Shown piece by piece: positions 6,212 through 12,480 of a stretch of DNA of 13,551 nucleotides. The notes below the pieces were generated by a model, which worked only from the letters and a program-made list of their open reading frames with translations, was not told the origin of the DNA and did not search any database. Both the position numbers and the translations under genes were made by a program. The DNA is from Brevundimonas sp. GTDB taxonomy: Bacteria; Pseudomonadota; Alphaproteobacteria; Caulobacterales; Caulobacteraceae. The number at the start of each line of letters is the position of its first letter. Position 1 is the stretch's first letter. Where the stretch lies: positions 1 to 13,551 of the forward strand of contig JADGMZ010000306.1 in assembly GCA_015234495.1 (NCBI GenBank). Reading direction: 5' to 3'.

Positions 6212-6339
6212 GGCGATGGCTCCGAAGGCGCGGGACGGTCCGCCCGACTCGCGCGGGCGCTGGCTCACACCGTCTCCGGTCTTTGAGTCAGCCTTGCGGC
6301 GGCGAGGTTAACGAGAGGTTGCGGCGGCCCAGCGGCGGC
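6212..6339. other. Spacer upstream of the DUF1134 gene
   Basis: This 128-bp gap lies between the stop of the UPF0114 gene and the start of the DUF1134 gene, both on the minus strand. It should hold the DUF1134 promoter if that gene is transcribed separately. A 10-bp direct repeat TTGCGGCGGC occurs at 6294-6303 and 6319-6328, with GTTAAC between the copies. No convincing -35/-10 pair or terminator hairpin was identified. Confidence 0.4.
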
Positions 6340-6888
6340 TCAGTGTTTATCGGTCTTGGCCGCGATCCAGTCCATCGCCGCCAGCAACACGCCCGAACCG
6401 ACGAATGTGAGGTGGATGATCACCGCCCATTTCAGCGCCGCCTCGTCCAGCGGATAGCCGGGCTTGCCGATGTTCATGAAGCTCTTCAGCAGGTAGATCG
6501 CCGAGATCGCCACGATGGAGGCGATCAGCTTCATCTTCAGGCCCGAGAAGTCGACCGTGCCCATCCACGGCGGCCGGTCGACGTGGTTCTCGTCGAGATC
6601 CAGCTTGGAGACGAAATTCTCGTAGCCGGAATAGAGCACGATCAACAGCAGGTTGCCGGCCAGCGACAGGTCGACCAGGCTCAGGATCGCCAGGATCGCC
6701 GTGTCCGAACCCATGTGGCCCTCGCCGACCATGAAGGCCTGCGGCACGTAGTAAACCAGTTCGCGCACGAAGACGGCGAGCAGCATGACCAGCGCCGCCA
6801 CCAGGCCCAGGTAGAAGGGGGCCATCAGCCAGCGCGCGCGGAACAGGCTCCGCTCGAAGGCGGTCTCCGCCCAGGGTTTCCGGCTCAT
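6340..6888 (-). CDS. UPF0114/TIGR00645 (YqhA-like) inner-membrane protein
   Basis: The product is 182 residues with four hydrophobic segments, about 20-42, 63-87, 120-138 and 153-173. The family pattern is clear: R-x-L-F-x-x-R-W-L-M-A-P-F-Y-L-G-L near the N-terminus, L-S-L-V-D-L-S-L-A-G-N-L-L-L-I-V, S-G-Y-E-N-F-V-S, and M-K-L-I-A-S-I-V-A-I-S-A-I-Y-L-L. The molecular function of this widespread family is not established. The ATG at 6888 comes 1 nt after the pheT stop (TGAGATG), and its Shine-Dalgarno GAGGAG (complement of 6894-6899) lies inside the last pheT codons, so translation is probably coupled to pheT. It is the last gene of the pheS-led operon, with a 128-bp gap after it. Confidence 0.9.
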   Translation of the reverse strand: MSRKPWAETAFERSLFRARWLMAPFYLGLVAALVMLLAVFVRELVYYVPQAFMVGEGHMGSDTAILAILSLVDLSLAGNLLLIVLYSGYENFVSKLDLDENHVDRPPWMGTVDFSGLKMKLIASIVAISAIYLLKSFMNIGKPGYPLDEAALKWAVIIHLTFVGSGVLLAAMDWIAAKTDKH

Positions 6889-6889
6889 C

Positions 6890-9313
6890 TCAGCTCCTCA
6901 GCGTCGCGCCGGCCTTGCCCGCCGCCTGCACGATCTTGCCCGACAGCGCCTCGATCTCGGCCTCGGTCAGGGTCGCCTCGCGCGGCTGGACGACGACTTC
7001 CAGCGCCACCGACTTCATGCCCTCGGCCACGCCGGGGCCTTGGTAGACGTCGAACACCCTCACCTCGGCGATCAGCGCCTTGTCGGCCCCGGCCACGGCG
7101 CGGACGAGGTCGCCCGTCGGCTTGCCGTCCTCGACCACGAAGGCGAAGTCGCGGGTCAGCGGCATCAGCGCCGACAGATTGGCGGCGCCCCGCGCCTTGG
7201 TCGCCTTGCCGCGCGGCTCGGGCACGGCGTCCAGCACCATCTCGAAGGCCAGCATCGGACCATCGGCGTCGAGCGCCTTGAGCACCCGCGGGTGCAGGGC
7301 GCCGAACTCGGCCATGACGTTCTTCGGGCCGAGCTGCAGCCGGGCCGATCGGCCCGGGTGCCACCAGTCGCGGTTCTGGCCCTGGACCAGCTGCAGCGAG
7401 GCGACCGGGGCGCCCAGCTCTTCCAGCAGGGCCAGCAGGTCGCCCTTCAGGGCGAACAGGGCGTCCTCCGGAGCGGCGCCCCAGTGACGGGCGGAGCGCG
7501 GGGCGACGAGGCCGGCGACGACCGTGCGCTGGCCGGTCGGACTGTCGTCCAGATAGATGGGGCCGATCTCGAACAGGGCTGCGTCGGGATGGCCGCGGTC
7601 GGCGTTGCGCGCCGCCGCCTGGATCAGGTTGGGCAGGGCCGAGGGCCGCATGCAGTCGAGGTCGGCGGCGATCGGATTGTCGACCACCAGCCGTTCGGCG
7701 CCGCCGCCGAACAGGGCTGCGGTCGATCGTTTGGTGAAGGACCAGGTGACGGCTTCGGCGTAGCCCATGCCCGCCAGCGCCCGGCGGGCGGCGCGGACCC
7801 GGGCCTGCCGGGCGTTGAGCACGCCCTTCGACGGCGCGCCCAGCCCAGGCAGGGGCGTCGACGGCAGTTCGCCGTAACCCTCGATTCGCGCCACCTCCTC
7901 GACCAGGTCCGCCGGCCCCTCGACGTCGCGCCGCCACGACGGCGGGGTCACGCTCCACGGGGTTCCGCGCGCGACCTCGAAGCCCAGTCGGGTGAGGATT
8001 TCCGCAATCCGGTCCTCGTCCAGCGACAGGCCGGTCAGGGCGCCGACGCGGGCGGGATCGAAGGCGAAGGCCGAAGGATTGGCCGGGGCCTGGCCGGCCA
8101 CCACGACCTCCGACGGCTCGCCGCCGCACAGGTCGAGGATCAGTTTCGTCGCCAGCTCCAGGCCGGGGACCACGAAGGCCGGGTCGACGCCGCGGGCGAA
8201 GCGGTACTGGGCGTCGGAATTGATCGTCAGGGTCCGGCCCGTCTGGGCGGTGACCAGGGGATCGAACCAGGCGCTCTCGACGAAGACGTCGACGGTCTCG
8301 TCCGAACAGCCGGTGGATTCGCCGCCCATGACGCCGCCGAGGCCGATCGGGCGCTCGCCGGCCGCATCGGCGATGACGCAGACGCCGGGATCGGCGGCGT
8401 AGATCTTGCCGTCGAGGGCGATCAGCTGCTCGGGCGTGCCCGCCGCGATATGCTCCGCGCCCACGGACAGCTGGCCGCCGCGCACGACGATCTCGGAGCC
8501 GACCAGCTTGGCGGCGTCATAGACGTGCAGCGGCCGGCAGCGGTCGTAGGCGACCAGGTTGGTGACGTCGACCAGCCGGTTGATGGGGCGCAGGCCGATG
8601 GCGATCAGCCGCCGCTGCAGCCACTCCGGCGAGGGGCCGTTCTTCACGCCCCGGATCAGGCGGCCGGCGAACACCGGGCACATCCCTGGCGCCTCGATGC
8701 GGACGGCGATCGGCGACGGGAACATCCCGGGGACCGGCGTCACCGCCGGCGTCGTCAGCTGGCCCAGGCTGGCGGCCGCCAGATCGCGGGCGATGCCGGC
8801 CACGCCCAGCCAGTCAGCGCGGTTGGGGGTGACCTCGAAATCGATCACCGGCTCGGCCCCGAAGACGCCCGCCGCCGGCGCGCCGACCTCGAGATCGTCG
8901 TCCAGTTCGAGGATGCCGTCGCTGTCGTCGGCCAGCTCCAGCTCCGCGGCCGAACACAGCATGCCGTGCGAGACCACGCCGCGCACCGGCTTCTCGACCA
9001 GGGTCACGTCCAGCCCCGGCACATAGGCGCCGATGGGGGCGTAGATGGTGGTCAGGCCGGCCCGCGCGTTCGGGGCGCCGCAGACGATCTCCTTCATCCC
9101 GTCGACGGTGTCGACCTGGCAGACCTGCAGCCGGTCGGCGTCGGGATGGCGCGCGGCCGAAACGATCCTGGCCACGGTGAAGGGCGCCAGGGCCGCGATC
9201 GGGTCGTGGACCTCCTCGACCTCGAGACCGGCCATGGTCATGGCCTCGGCCACGGCGTCCACCCCGGCGTCCGTGTCGAGATGGTCCTTCAGCCAGGAGA
9301 GGGTGAATTTCAC
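6890..9313 (-). CDS. pheT: Phenylalanine--tRNA ligase beta subunit
   Basis: The product is 807 residues, full length for the bacterial beta subunit of the (alpha-beta)2 enzyme that charges tRNA-Phe. The N-terminus M-K-F-T-L-S-W-L-K is typical. An EMAP-like tRNA-binding OB domain follows (about 40-150, with H-P-x-A-D-R-L-Q-V-C and G-V-x-S-x-G-M-L-C-S). The B3/B4 editing region comes next (about 210-395). The B5 domain ends with the signature [20 protein letters not shown]. Then comes the catalytically dead class II-like core, and a C-terminal FDX-ACB anticodon-binding domain spans about 715-805. The start is GTG 9313, overlapping the upstream gene's stop as GTGA, with GGAG 8 nt before it. Unusually, two small genes lie between pheS and pheT. 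Confidence 0.97.
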   Translation of the reverse strand: MKFTLSWLKDHLDTDAGVDAVAEAMTMAGLEVEEVHDPIAALAPFTVARIVSAARHPDADRLQVCQVDTVDGMKEIVCGAPNARAGLTTIYAPIGAYVPGLDVTLVEKPVRGVVSHGMLCSAAELELADDSDGILELDDDLEVGAPAAGVFGAEPVIDFEVTPNRADWLGVAGIARDLAAASLGQLTTPAVTPVPGMFPSPIAVRIEAPGMCPVFAGRLIRGVKNGPSPEWLQRRLIAIGLRPINRLVDVTNLVAYDRCRPLHVYDAAKLVGSEIVVRGGQLSVGAEHIAAGTPEQLIALDGKIYAADPGVCVIADAAGERPIGLGGVMGGESTGCSDETVDVFVESAWFDPLVTAQTGRTLTINSDAQYRFARGVDPAFVVPGLELATKLILDLCGGEPSEVVVAGQAPANPSAFAFDPARVGALTGLSLDEDRIAEILTRLGFEVARGTPWSVTPPSWRRDVEGPADLVEEVARIEGYGELPSTPLPGLGAPSKGVLNARQARVRAARRALAGMGYAEAVTWSFTKRSTAALFGGGAERLVVDNPIAADLDCMRPSALPNLIQAAARNADRGHPDAALFEIGPIYLDDSPTGQRTVVAGLVAPRSARHWGAAPEDALFALKGDLLALLEELGAPVASLQLVQGQNRDWWHPGRSARLQLGPKNVMAEFGALHPRVLKALDADGPMLAFEMVLDAVPEPRGKATKARGAANLSALMPLTRDFAFVVEDGKPTGDLVRAVAGADKALIAEVRVFDVYQGPGVAEGMKSVALEVVVQPREATLTEAEIEALSGKIVQAAGKAGATLRS

Positions 9314-9750
9314 GCCGACGGCTCCGACGCCGCGGCGAGCTCCGACAGCGACTTCAGACCCTGCAGCTCCTCCAGCAGGGCGTCGGACCCCGTGAAACCG
9401 ACCTGCACGAAGCGGCAGCGCACGAAGCGGCAGTTCTTCACCCCGACCAGCCCGGCCATCTTGTCCTGGCTGAGCGGGCGGTAGAGCAGGGTCCGCATGT
9501 CGCTGGTCGCGCCCATGGCGCAGCTGTCGAAGACGGTGCCGTTCATCACCGCCATCACCGCCGGGCCCTCGATGACGCAGTCGGTGAAGGTCTTGCCGTC
9601 GATGGCCATCTGGCCCGCGTTCCAGTGATGCACGGCCAGCTGCGGCAGCCAGACGGCTTCCCTCTCGAAGCTGGTGCGGGCCACCAGGGCGCGGCCGGCG
9701 GCTTCCTCGGGCGACATCTCGCCGGTCGGGGCGGAGGTTTCGTCAGTCAT
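9310..9750 (-). CDS. Uncharacterised small protein B (pentapeptide-like, paralogue of A)
   Basis: The product is 146 residues. I do not recognise a named family. A charged N-terminal region (1-50, with the aromatic patch A-V-H-H-W) precedes a core that closely repeats protein A: T54[12 protein letters not shown]66, R91-P-L-S-Q95, and V104[10 protein letters not shown]114. In the last block bulky residues recur every five positions in an N-C-x-F-x-x-C-x-F pattern, as in pentapeptide-repeat or other right-handed beta-solenoid proteins. The array is short and imperfect. A likely helical tail follows (about 123-141). There is no signal peptide or membrane segment, so it is presumably cytoplasmic. 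The ATG at 9750 has a weak GAGAG upstream. Its TGA overlaps the GTG of pheT by 4 nt, so its translation should feed pheT. Function unknown; an accessory role for PheRS is only inferred from position. Confidence 0.8.
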   Translation of the reverse strand: MTDETSAPTGEMSPEEAAGRALVARTSFEREAVWLPQLAVHHWNAGQMAIDGKTFTDCVIEGPAVMAVMNGTVFDSCAMGATSDMRTLLYRPLSQDKMAGLVGVKNCRFVRCRFVQVGFTGSDALLEELQGLKSLSELAAASEPSA

Positions 9751-9777
9751 GGTTCGTCTCTCGATCTGGATCTGGCG

Positions 9778-10173
9778 CTAGTCGACGGTGGTGACCTGGT
9801 CGACCAGCATCGTCAGCAGGCCCTCGCCGCCGGTGATCCCCAGCGTGTGGAACTGGCAGTTCCGAAAAGTGCAGTTGCGCACCGGAATGGCGCCGATCGC
9901 CATCTGCTGGCTCATCGGACGGAACAGCATGTTGCGCAGGTCGCCGCCGGTCGGGCCGAAATTGACGCTCTCGAAATGCACTCCCTCCAGCGCCAGCATC
10001 ACCGCCGGCCCCTCGATGAAGCAGTCGGTGAAGGTGCGGCCCTCGATGATCGCGCCGGCGCCGGACTGGATGTTGGCGCGGTAGAGGTCGAACAGGGCGA
10101 AATGGCCGCCGCTGATCTCGGTGGCGCGCGGGTCGATCTCGCGCGAGGTCGGGGTCGGGGTCGGGTCGATCAT
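9778..10173 (-). CDS. Uncharacterised small protein A (pentapeptide-like, paralogue of B)
   Basis: The product is 131 residues. The start ATG (10173-10171) shares one base with the pheS stop (TGATG), indicating termination-reinitiation coupling. After a T-P-T-P-T low-complexity N-terminus (residues 5-9), the core has E44-G-R-T-F-T-D-C-F-I-E-G-P-A-V-M59, R85-P-M-S-Q89, and V98-R-N-C-T-F-R-N-C-Q-F108. These blocks match protein B almost residue for residue (12 of 13 in the T-F-T-D-C block). The F/C/I spacing of about five residues resembles a short beta-solenoid. No known catalytic motif, signal or membrane segment is visible. A tandem duplication followed by divergence best explains the A/B pair. 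Function unknown. The longer upstream frame to 10560 overlaps pheS entirely and is ignored. Confidence 0.8.
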   Translation of the reverse strand: MIDPTPTPTSREIDPRATEISGGHFALFDLYRANIQSGAGAIIEGRTFTDCFIEGPAVMLALEGVHFESVNFGPTGGDLRNMLFRPMSQQMAIGAIPVRNCTFRNCQFHTLGITGGEGLLTMLVDQVTTVD

Positions 10174-11249
10174 CAGGACAGTCCGCTGGCGGGGTTGGGC
10201 GCGGCGAAGGCCGAGAACCCATAGTGGGCCAGCCACCGGGTGTCGGCCTCGAACATCGGGCGCAGGTCGGGGATGCCGTATTTCAGCATGGCCAGGCGAT
10301 CCACGCCCATGCCGAAGGCGAAGCCCTGGTATTCGTCGGGGTCGATGCCGCAGTTGCGCAGCACATTGGGGTGCACCATCCCGCAGCCGAGAATCTCCAT
10401 CCAGCTGTCGCCCTGGTTGAGCTTCAGCTCGCCGCCCGAACGGTCGCAGCGGATGTCCATCTCGGCCGACGGCTCGGTGAAGGGGAAATGGTGCGGCCGG
10501 AAGCGCGCGTCGACGTCCTCGACCTCGAAGAAGCGGGCGACGAAGGTCTCCAGCGTCCACTTCAGGTGACCCATGTGGATGGCCTTGTCGATCACCAGCC
10601 CCTCGACCTGGTGGAACATCGGCGTGTGGGTGGCGTCGCTGTCCTTTCGGAAGGTCCGGCCCGGGGCGATGATCCGGATCGGCGGCTTCTGGCTCATCAT
10701 CGTCCGCACCTGCACCGGGCTGGTGTGGGTGCGCAGCACCTTGCGCTCGCCCGTCTCCGGGTCGGGCCTGAGGAAGAAGGTGTCGTGGGTCTCCCGCGCC
10801 GGATGTTTCGGCGGGAAATTCAGGGCGGTGAAGTTGTGGAAGTCGTCCTCGATGTCGGGGCCTTCCGCCACCGCGAAGCCCATGTCGGCGAAGATGGCGA
10901 TCATCTCGTCCATCACCTGCATGGTCGGATGCACCGAGCCCTTGCGGCGCGGCCGCGACGGAAGGGTCAGGTCGATGTGCTCGGCCTTCAGCCGGGCGTC
11001 CAGCTCGGCTGCCTCCAGCTCGGCCTTCTTCGCCGCCAGCGCCGCCGACACCCGGTCGCGCAGGCCATTGATCATCGGCCCCTTCTCGCGCCGCTCCTCG
11101 GGGCTCATCGCCCCCATGCCCTTGAGCAGGCCGGAGATCGAGCCCGACTTGCCGAGGGCCGCGACGCGCAGCTCCTCGACGGCGGCCGCGGTCTCGGCGC
11201 CGCCAATGGCGTTGATCAGGTCGAGTTCGAGCTGGTTGAGGTCGGTCAT
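10173..11249 (-). CDS. pheS: Phenylalanine--tRNA ligase alpha subunit
   Basis: The product is 358 residues, normal for the bacterial alpha subunit, the catalytic half of PheRS. An N-terminal coiled-coil region (about 1-90) precedes the class II core. Motif 1 lies around [10 protein letters not shown]. Motif 2 is R198-T-F-R-K-D and following residues [13 protein letters not shown]. Motif 3 is F-G-M-G-V-D317-R318-L-A-M-L. The T-H-T-S-P-V-Q-V-R block is the usual substrate-site segment. The start at ATG 11249 gives the standard M-T-D-L-x-x-L-E N-terminus, but no strong Shine-Dalgarno is seen. It follows dodecin by 65 bp with an inverted repeat between them, so it may have its own promoter. The stop overlaps the next gene's ATG. 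Confidence 0.97.
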   Translation of the reverse strand: MTDLNQLELDLINAIGGAETAAAVEELRVAALGKSGSISGLLKGMGAMSPEERREKGPMINGLRDRVSAALAAKKAELEAAELDARLKAEHIDLTLPSRPRRKGSVHPTMQVMDEMIAIFADMGFAVAEGPDIEDDFHNFTALNFPPKHPARETHDTFFLRPDPETGERKVLRTHTSPVQVRTMMSQKPPIRIIAPGRTFRKDSDATHTPMFHQVEGLVIDKAIHMGHLKWTLETFVARFFEVEDVDARFRPHHFPFTEPSAEMDIRCDRSGGELKLNQGDSWMEILGCGMVHPNVLRNCGIDPDEYQGFAFGMGVDRLAMLKYGIPDLRPMFEADTRWLAHYGFSAFAAPNPASGLS

Positions 11250-11280
11250 CGCCGCAGTCGTCTAGCGGGCCGCAGGGCTT

Positions 11281-11314
11281 TCGTCACCCCGCCCGCGCGA
11301 CGACGGCGTGACGA
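11281..11314 (-). terminator. Inverted repeat between dodecin and pheS
   Basis: TCGTCAC (11281-11287) and GTGACGA (11308-11314) form a perfect 7-bp stem around a 20-nt GC-rich loop directly after the dodecin stop codon. There is no T-run on the minus strand (AAG follows). It could be a weak terminator or a pheS leader element, and the sequence does not decide. Confidence 0.4.
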
Positions 11315-11518
11315 TCAGTCCTCGAGGACGAAGGTGACCTTCATATTGACCCGGTATTCGGCGATCTCGCCGTTGCGGACCACGACCTTCTGTTCCTGGA
11401 TCCAGGCCCCCTCGATCTTGTTCAGGGTCTTGTCGGCGCGGGCGATGCCCTGCTTCAGGGCGTCCTCGAAGCTGACGGTGGACGAGGCGGTGACTTCGGT
11501 GACCTTGGCGATGGACAT
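11315..11518 (-). CDS. Dodecin (flavin-binding)
   Basis: The product is 67 residues, the normal size for this tiny family. The pattern M-x-x-A-K-V-T-E-V-T-A-S-S, S-F-E-D-A (16-20), I-E-G-A-W39-I-Q, and the C-terminal strand Y-R-V-N-M-K-V-T-F-V-L-E identify dodecin. W39 corresponds to the Trp that stacks on flavin in characterised dodecins. The protein assembles into a hollow 12-mer that stores or buffers flavin in the cytoplasm. AGGA lies 9 nt before the ATG. It sits between rplT and pheS, downstream of a terminator hairpin (11605-11636), so it probably has its own promoter in the 11519-11604 stretch. This location inside a translation-gene block is unusual. Confidence 0.92.
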   Translation of the reverse strand: MSIAKVTEVTASSTVSFEDALKQGIARADKTLNKIEGAWIQEQKVVVRNGEIAEYRVNMKVTFVLED

Positions 11519-11604
11519 GGGGATTTTTCCTGACGATGCGACGGCCGCGGCTGCGGCAACGCTTGTTCAACGCCAAGGGGCCGGGCCGGTTGCCCCGAAA
11601 CGAC

Positions 11605-11636
11605 AACGCCCGCCCCGGCGGACCGGAGCGGGCGTT
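11605..11636 (-). terminator. Terminator hairpin after rplT
   Basis: Fourteen-nt arms, AACGCCCGCCCCGG (11605-11618) and CCGGAGCGGGCGTT (11623-11636), pair with a single mismatch around a CGGA loop, 24 nt beyond the rplT stop. On the minus strand the stem is followed by GTCGTTTC, a weak T tail. It should separate the rpmI-rplT transcript from dodecin and pheS. The arms resemble those at 395-436. Confidence 0.75.
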
Positions 11637-11659
11637 TCGAAATCACGATGGAGCGTGGC

Positions 11660-12013
11660 TTACGCCAGCGCGCCGCGGACCTTGTCGGCGATCGCCTTGA
11701 AGGCGGCTTCGTCGGCGGCCATGGCGGCGAGAACCTTGCGGTCCAGCTCGATGCCGGCCTTGCCCAGGCCGTGGATGAACTGGCTGTAGGTGAAGCCTTC
11801 CAGACGGGCGGCGGCGTTGATGCGCTGGATCCACAGGGCGCGGAAATTGCGCTTCTTGGTGCGGCGGTCGCGGTAGGCGTACTGCCCGGCGCGGTCGACC
11901 GCGGCCTTGGCGGTGCGGATGGTGTTCTTGCGGCGGCCGTAGAAGCCCTTGGCCTGCTTCAGGACCTTCTTGTGCTTGGCGTGGGACGTAACGCCCCGTT
12001 TGACGCGAGCCAT
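11660..12013 (-). CDS. rplT: 50S ribosomal protein L20
   Basis: The product is 117 residues, one short of the usual ~118. The signature N-terminal basic region [19 protein letters not shown] is present, followed by G-F-Y-G-R-R-K-N and [10 protein letters not shown], then the globular C-terminal domain that binds 23S rRNA helices 40-41. L20 is an early 50S assembly protein, and in several bacteria it represses its own operon by binding the mRNA leader. AGGGA lies about 8 nt before the ATG. It is separated from rpmI by a 111-bp spacer, longer than is common for this pair. Confidence 0.98.
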   Translation of the reverse strand: MARVKRGVTSHAKHKKVLKQAKGFYGRRKNTIRTAKAAVDRAGQYAYRDRRTKKRNFRALWIQRINAAARLEGFTYSQFIHGLGKAGIELDRKVLAAMAADEAAFKAIADKVRGALA

Positions 12014-12124
12014 GATGTTTTTCCCTAAGGAAGGCCCCTATCGCTCGCGACGCGGTCGCTCGCTGCTTGAGGGGCTCAGTTCAAATTCAAATGCGGTTGA
12101 GGATTCAGGTCTGCGCTGCGCCGA
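12014..12124 (-). promoter_or_regulatory. Structured 111-bp rpmI-rplT spacer
   Basis: The gap holds a GCCCCT/AGGGGC pairing (12034-12039 with 12070-12075) and an 8-nt direct repeat TCGCTCGC (12041-12048 and 12056-12063). It also has an AT-rich patch with a repeated ATTCAAA-like word (12080-12093). Just before rplT, TTCC and GGAA can pair across the Shine-Dalgarno. It could be a site where L20 tunes its own translation, or a second promoter. Both are inference. Confidence 0.35.
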
Positions 12125-12322
12125 TCAGGCGTAGGGCATGTAGGACTTGATCTTCTTGGCGTCGGCGTCGGCCATGACCGAGGTGCCGCGGTTCTGGCGG
12201 ATGTATTTGCTGTTGTGGCTGATCAAGCGGTGCCGCTTGCCCGCCACGCCGGCCTTCACCTTGCCAGTCGCCGTGAATTTGAAGCGCTTCTTGGCGCCCG
12301 ACTTCGTCTTCAGTTTCGGCAT
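12125..12322 (-). CDS. rpmI: 50S ribosomal protein L35
   Basis: The product is 65 residues, normal for L35. The pattern [21 protein letters not shown] is diagnostic, followed by [11 protein letters not shown] and a short C-terminal tail. L35 is a small basic component of the 50S subunit. The start ATG 12322 is fixed by the family N-terminus. A GAGAG-type Shine-Dalgarno lies 5-6 nt upstream. It is the first gene of the rpmI-rplT pair here, because infC is not upstream. The preceding gene is an S9 peptidase, with a structured 158-bp gap between. Confidence 0.97.
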   Translation of the reverse strand: MPKLKTKSGAKKRFKFTATGKVKAGVAGKRHRLISHNSKYIRQNRGTSVMADADAKKIKSYMPYA

Positions 12323-12342
12323 TTTCACTCTCTGTATTGAGC

Positions 12343-12384
12343 GGGCGATCGCCTGTCGGCTGCTTGAGCCCCCAGGAATCGCCC
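12343..12384 (-). promoter_or_regulatory. Extended hairpin in the rpmI leader
   Basis: On the rpmI mRNA strand, three consecutive helices stack into one long imperfect hairpin: GGGCGAT/ATCGCCC (7 bp), CCTG/CAGG (4 bp) and GGCT/AGCC (4 bp), closed by a 5-nt CAAGC loop. Small internal loops (T/CG and GG/GA) separate them. It ends about 20 nt before the rpmI start, so it could affect initiation. The 3' arm also contains a self-palindrome, GGCGATCGCC, which would compete with this fold. L20 autoregulation through the rpmI leader is known in E. coli and B. subtilis. Whether this is an L20 target is inferred from position. Confidence 0.5.
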
Positions 12385-12391
12385 TGATTGA

Positions 12392-12426
12392 GAACCGCCC
12401 AGGCATGCCTGTTCGCCCGGCGGTTC
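12392..12426 (-). terminator. Hairpin after the S9 peptidase gene / distal rpmI leader
   Basis: GAACCGCC (12392-12399) and GGCGGTTC (12419-12426) form an 8-bp stem. Inside it lies a 12-nt perfect palindrome CAGGCATGCCTG (12400-12411). There is no T-run. It could end transcription from the peptidase gene or form the 5' part of the rpmI leader. Confidence 0.45.
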
Positions 12427-12480
12427 GGTACGCGAAGGCGCGGCTTCTAGTCGAAGCGACGCCTGAAAGCAAGCGGCGGC

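Noticed and set aside
6212..6268. A 19-residue N-terminal extension of the DUF1134 protein
   Set aside because: It would bury the signal peptide and lipobox behind an Arg/Ser/Gly-rich stretch. ATG 6211 has a good Shine-Dalgarno and places the signal at the terminus.
6294..6328. TTGCGGCGGC direct repeat with GTTAAC between, as a possible CtrA or other operator upstream of DUF1134
   Set aside because: Only one TTAA is present, without the TTAA-N7-TTAA spacing of a full CtrA site, and GCGGCGG words are common in this composition.
7040..9484. An 814-codon open frame on the plus strand across pheT
   Set aside because: It lies entirely antisense to pheT and runs into small gene B. Its Gly/Ala/Asp/Gln/His-rich composition is what the complement of a high-GC gene gives, and no family motif is seen.
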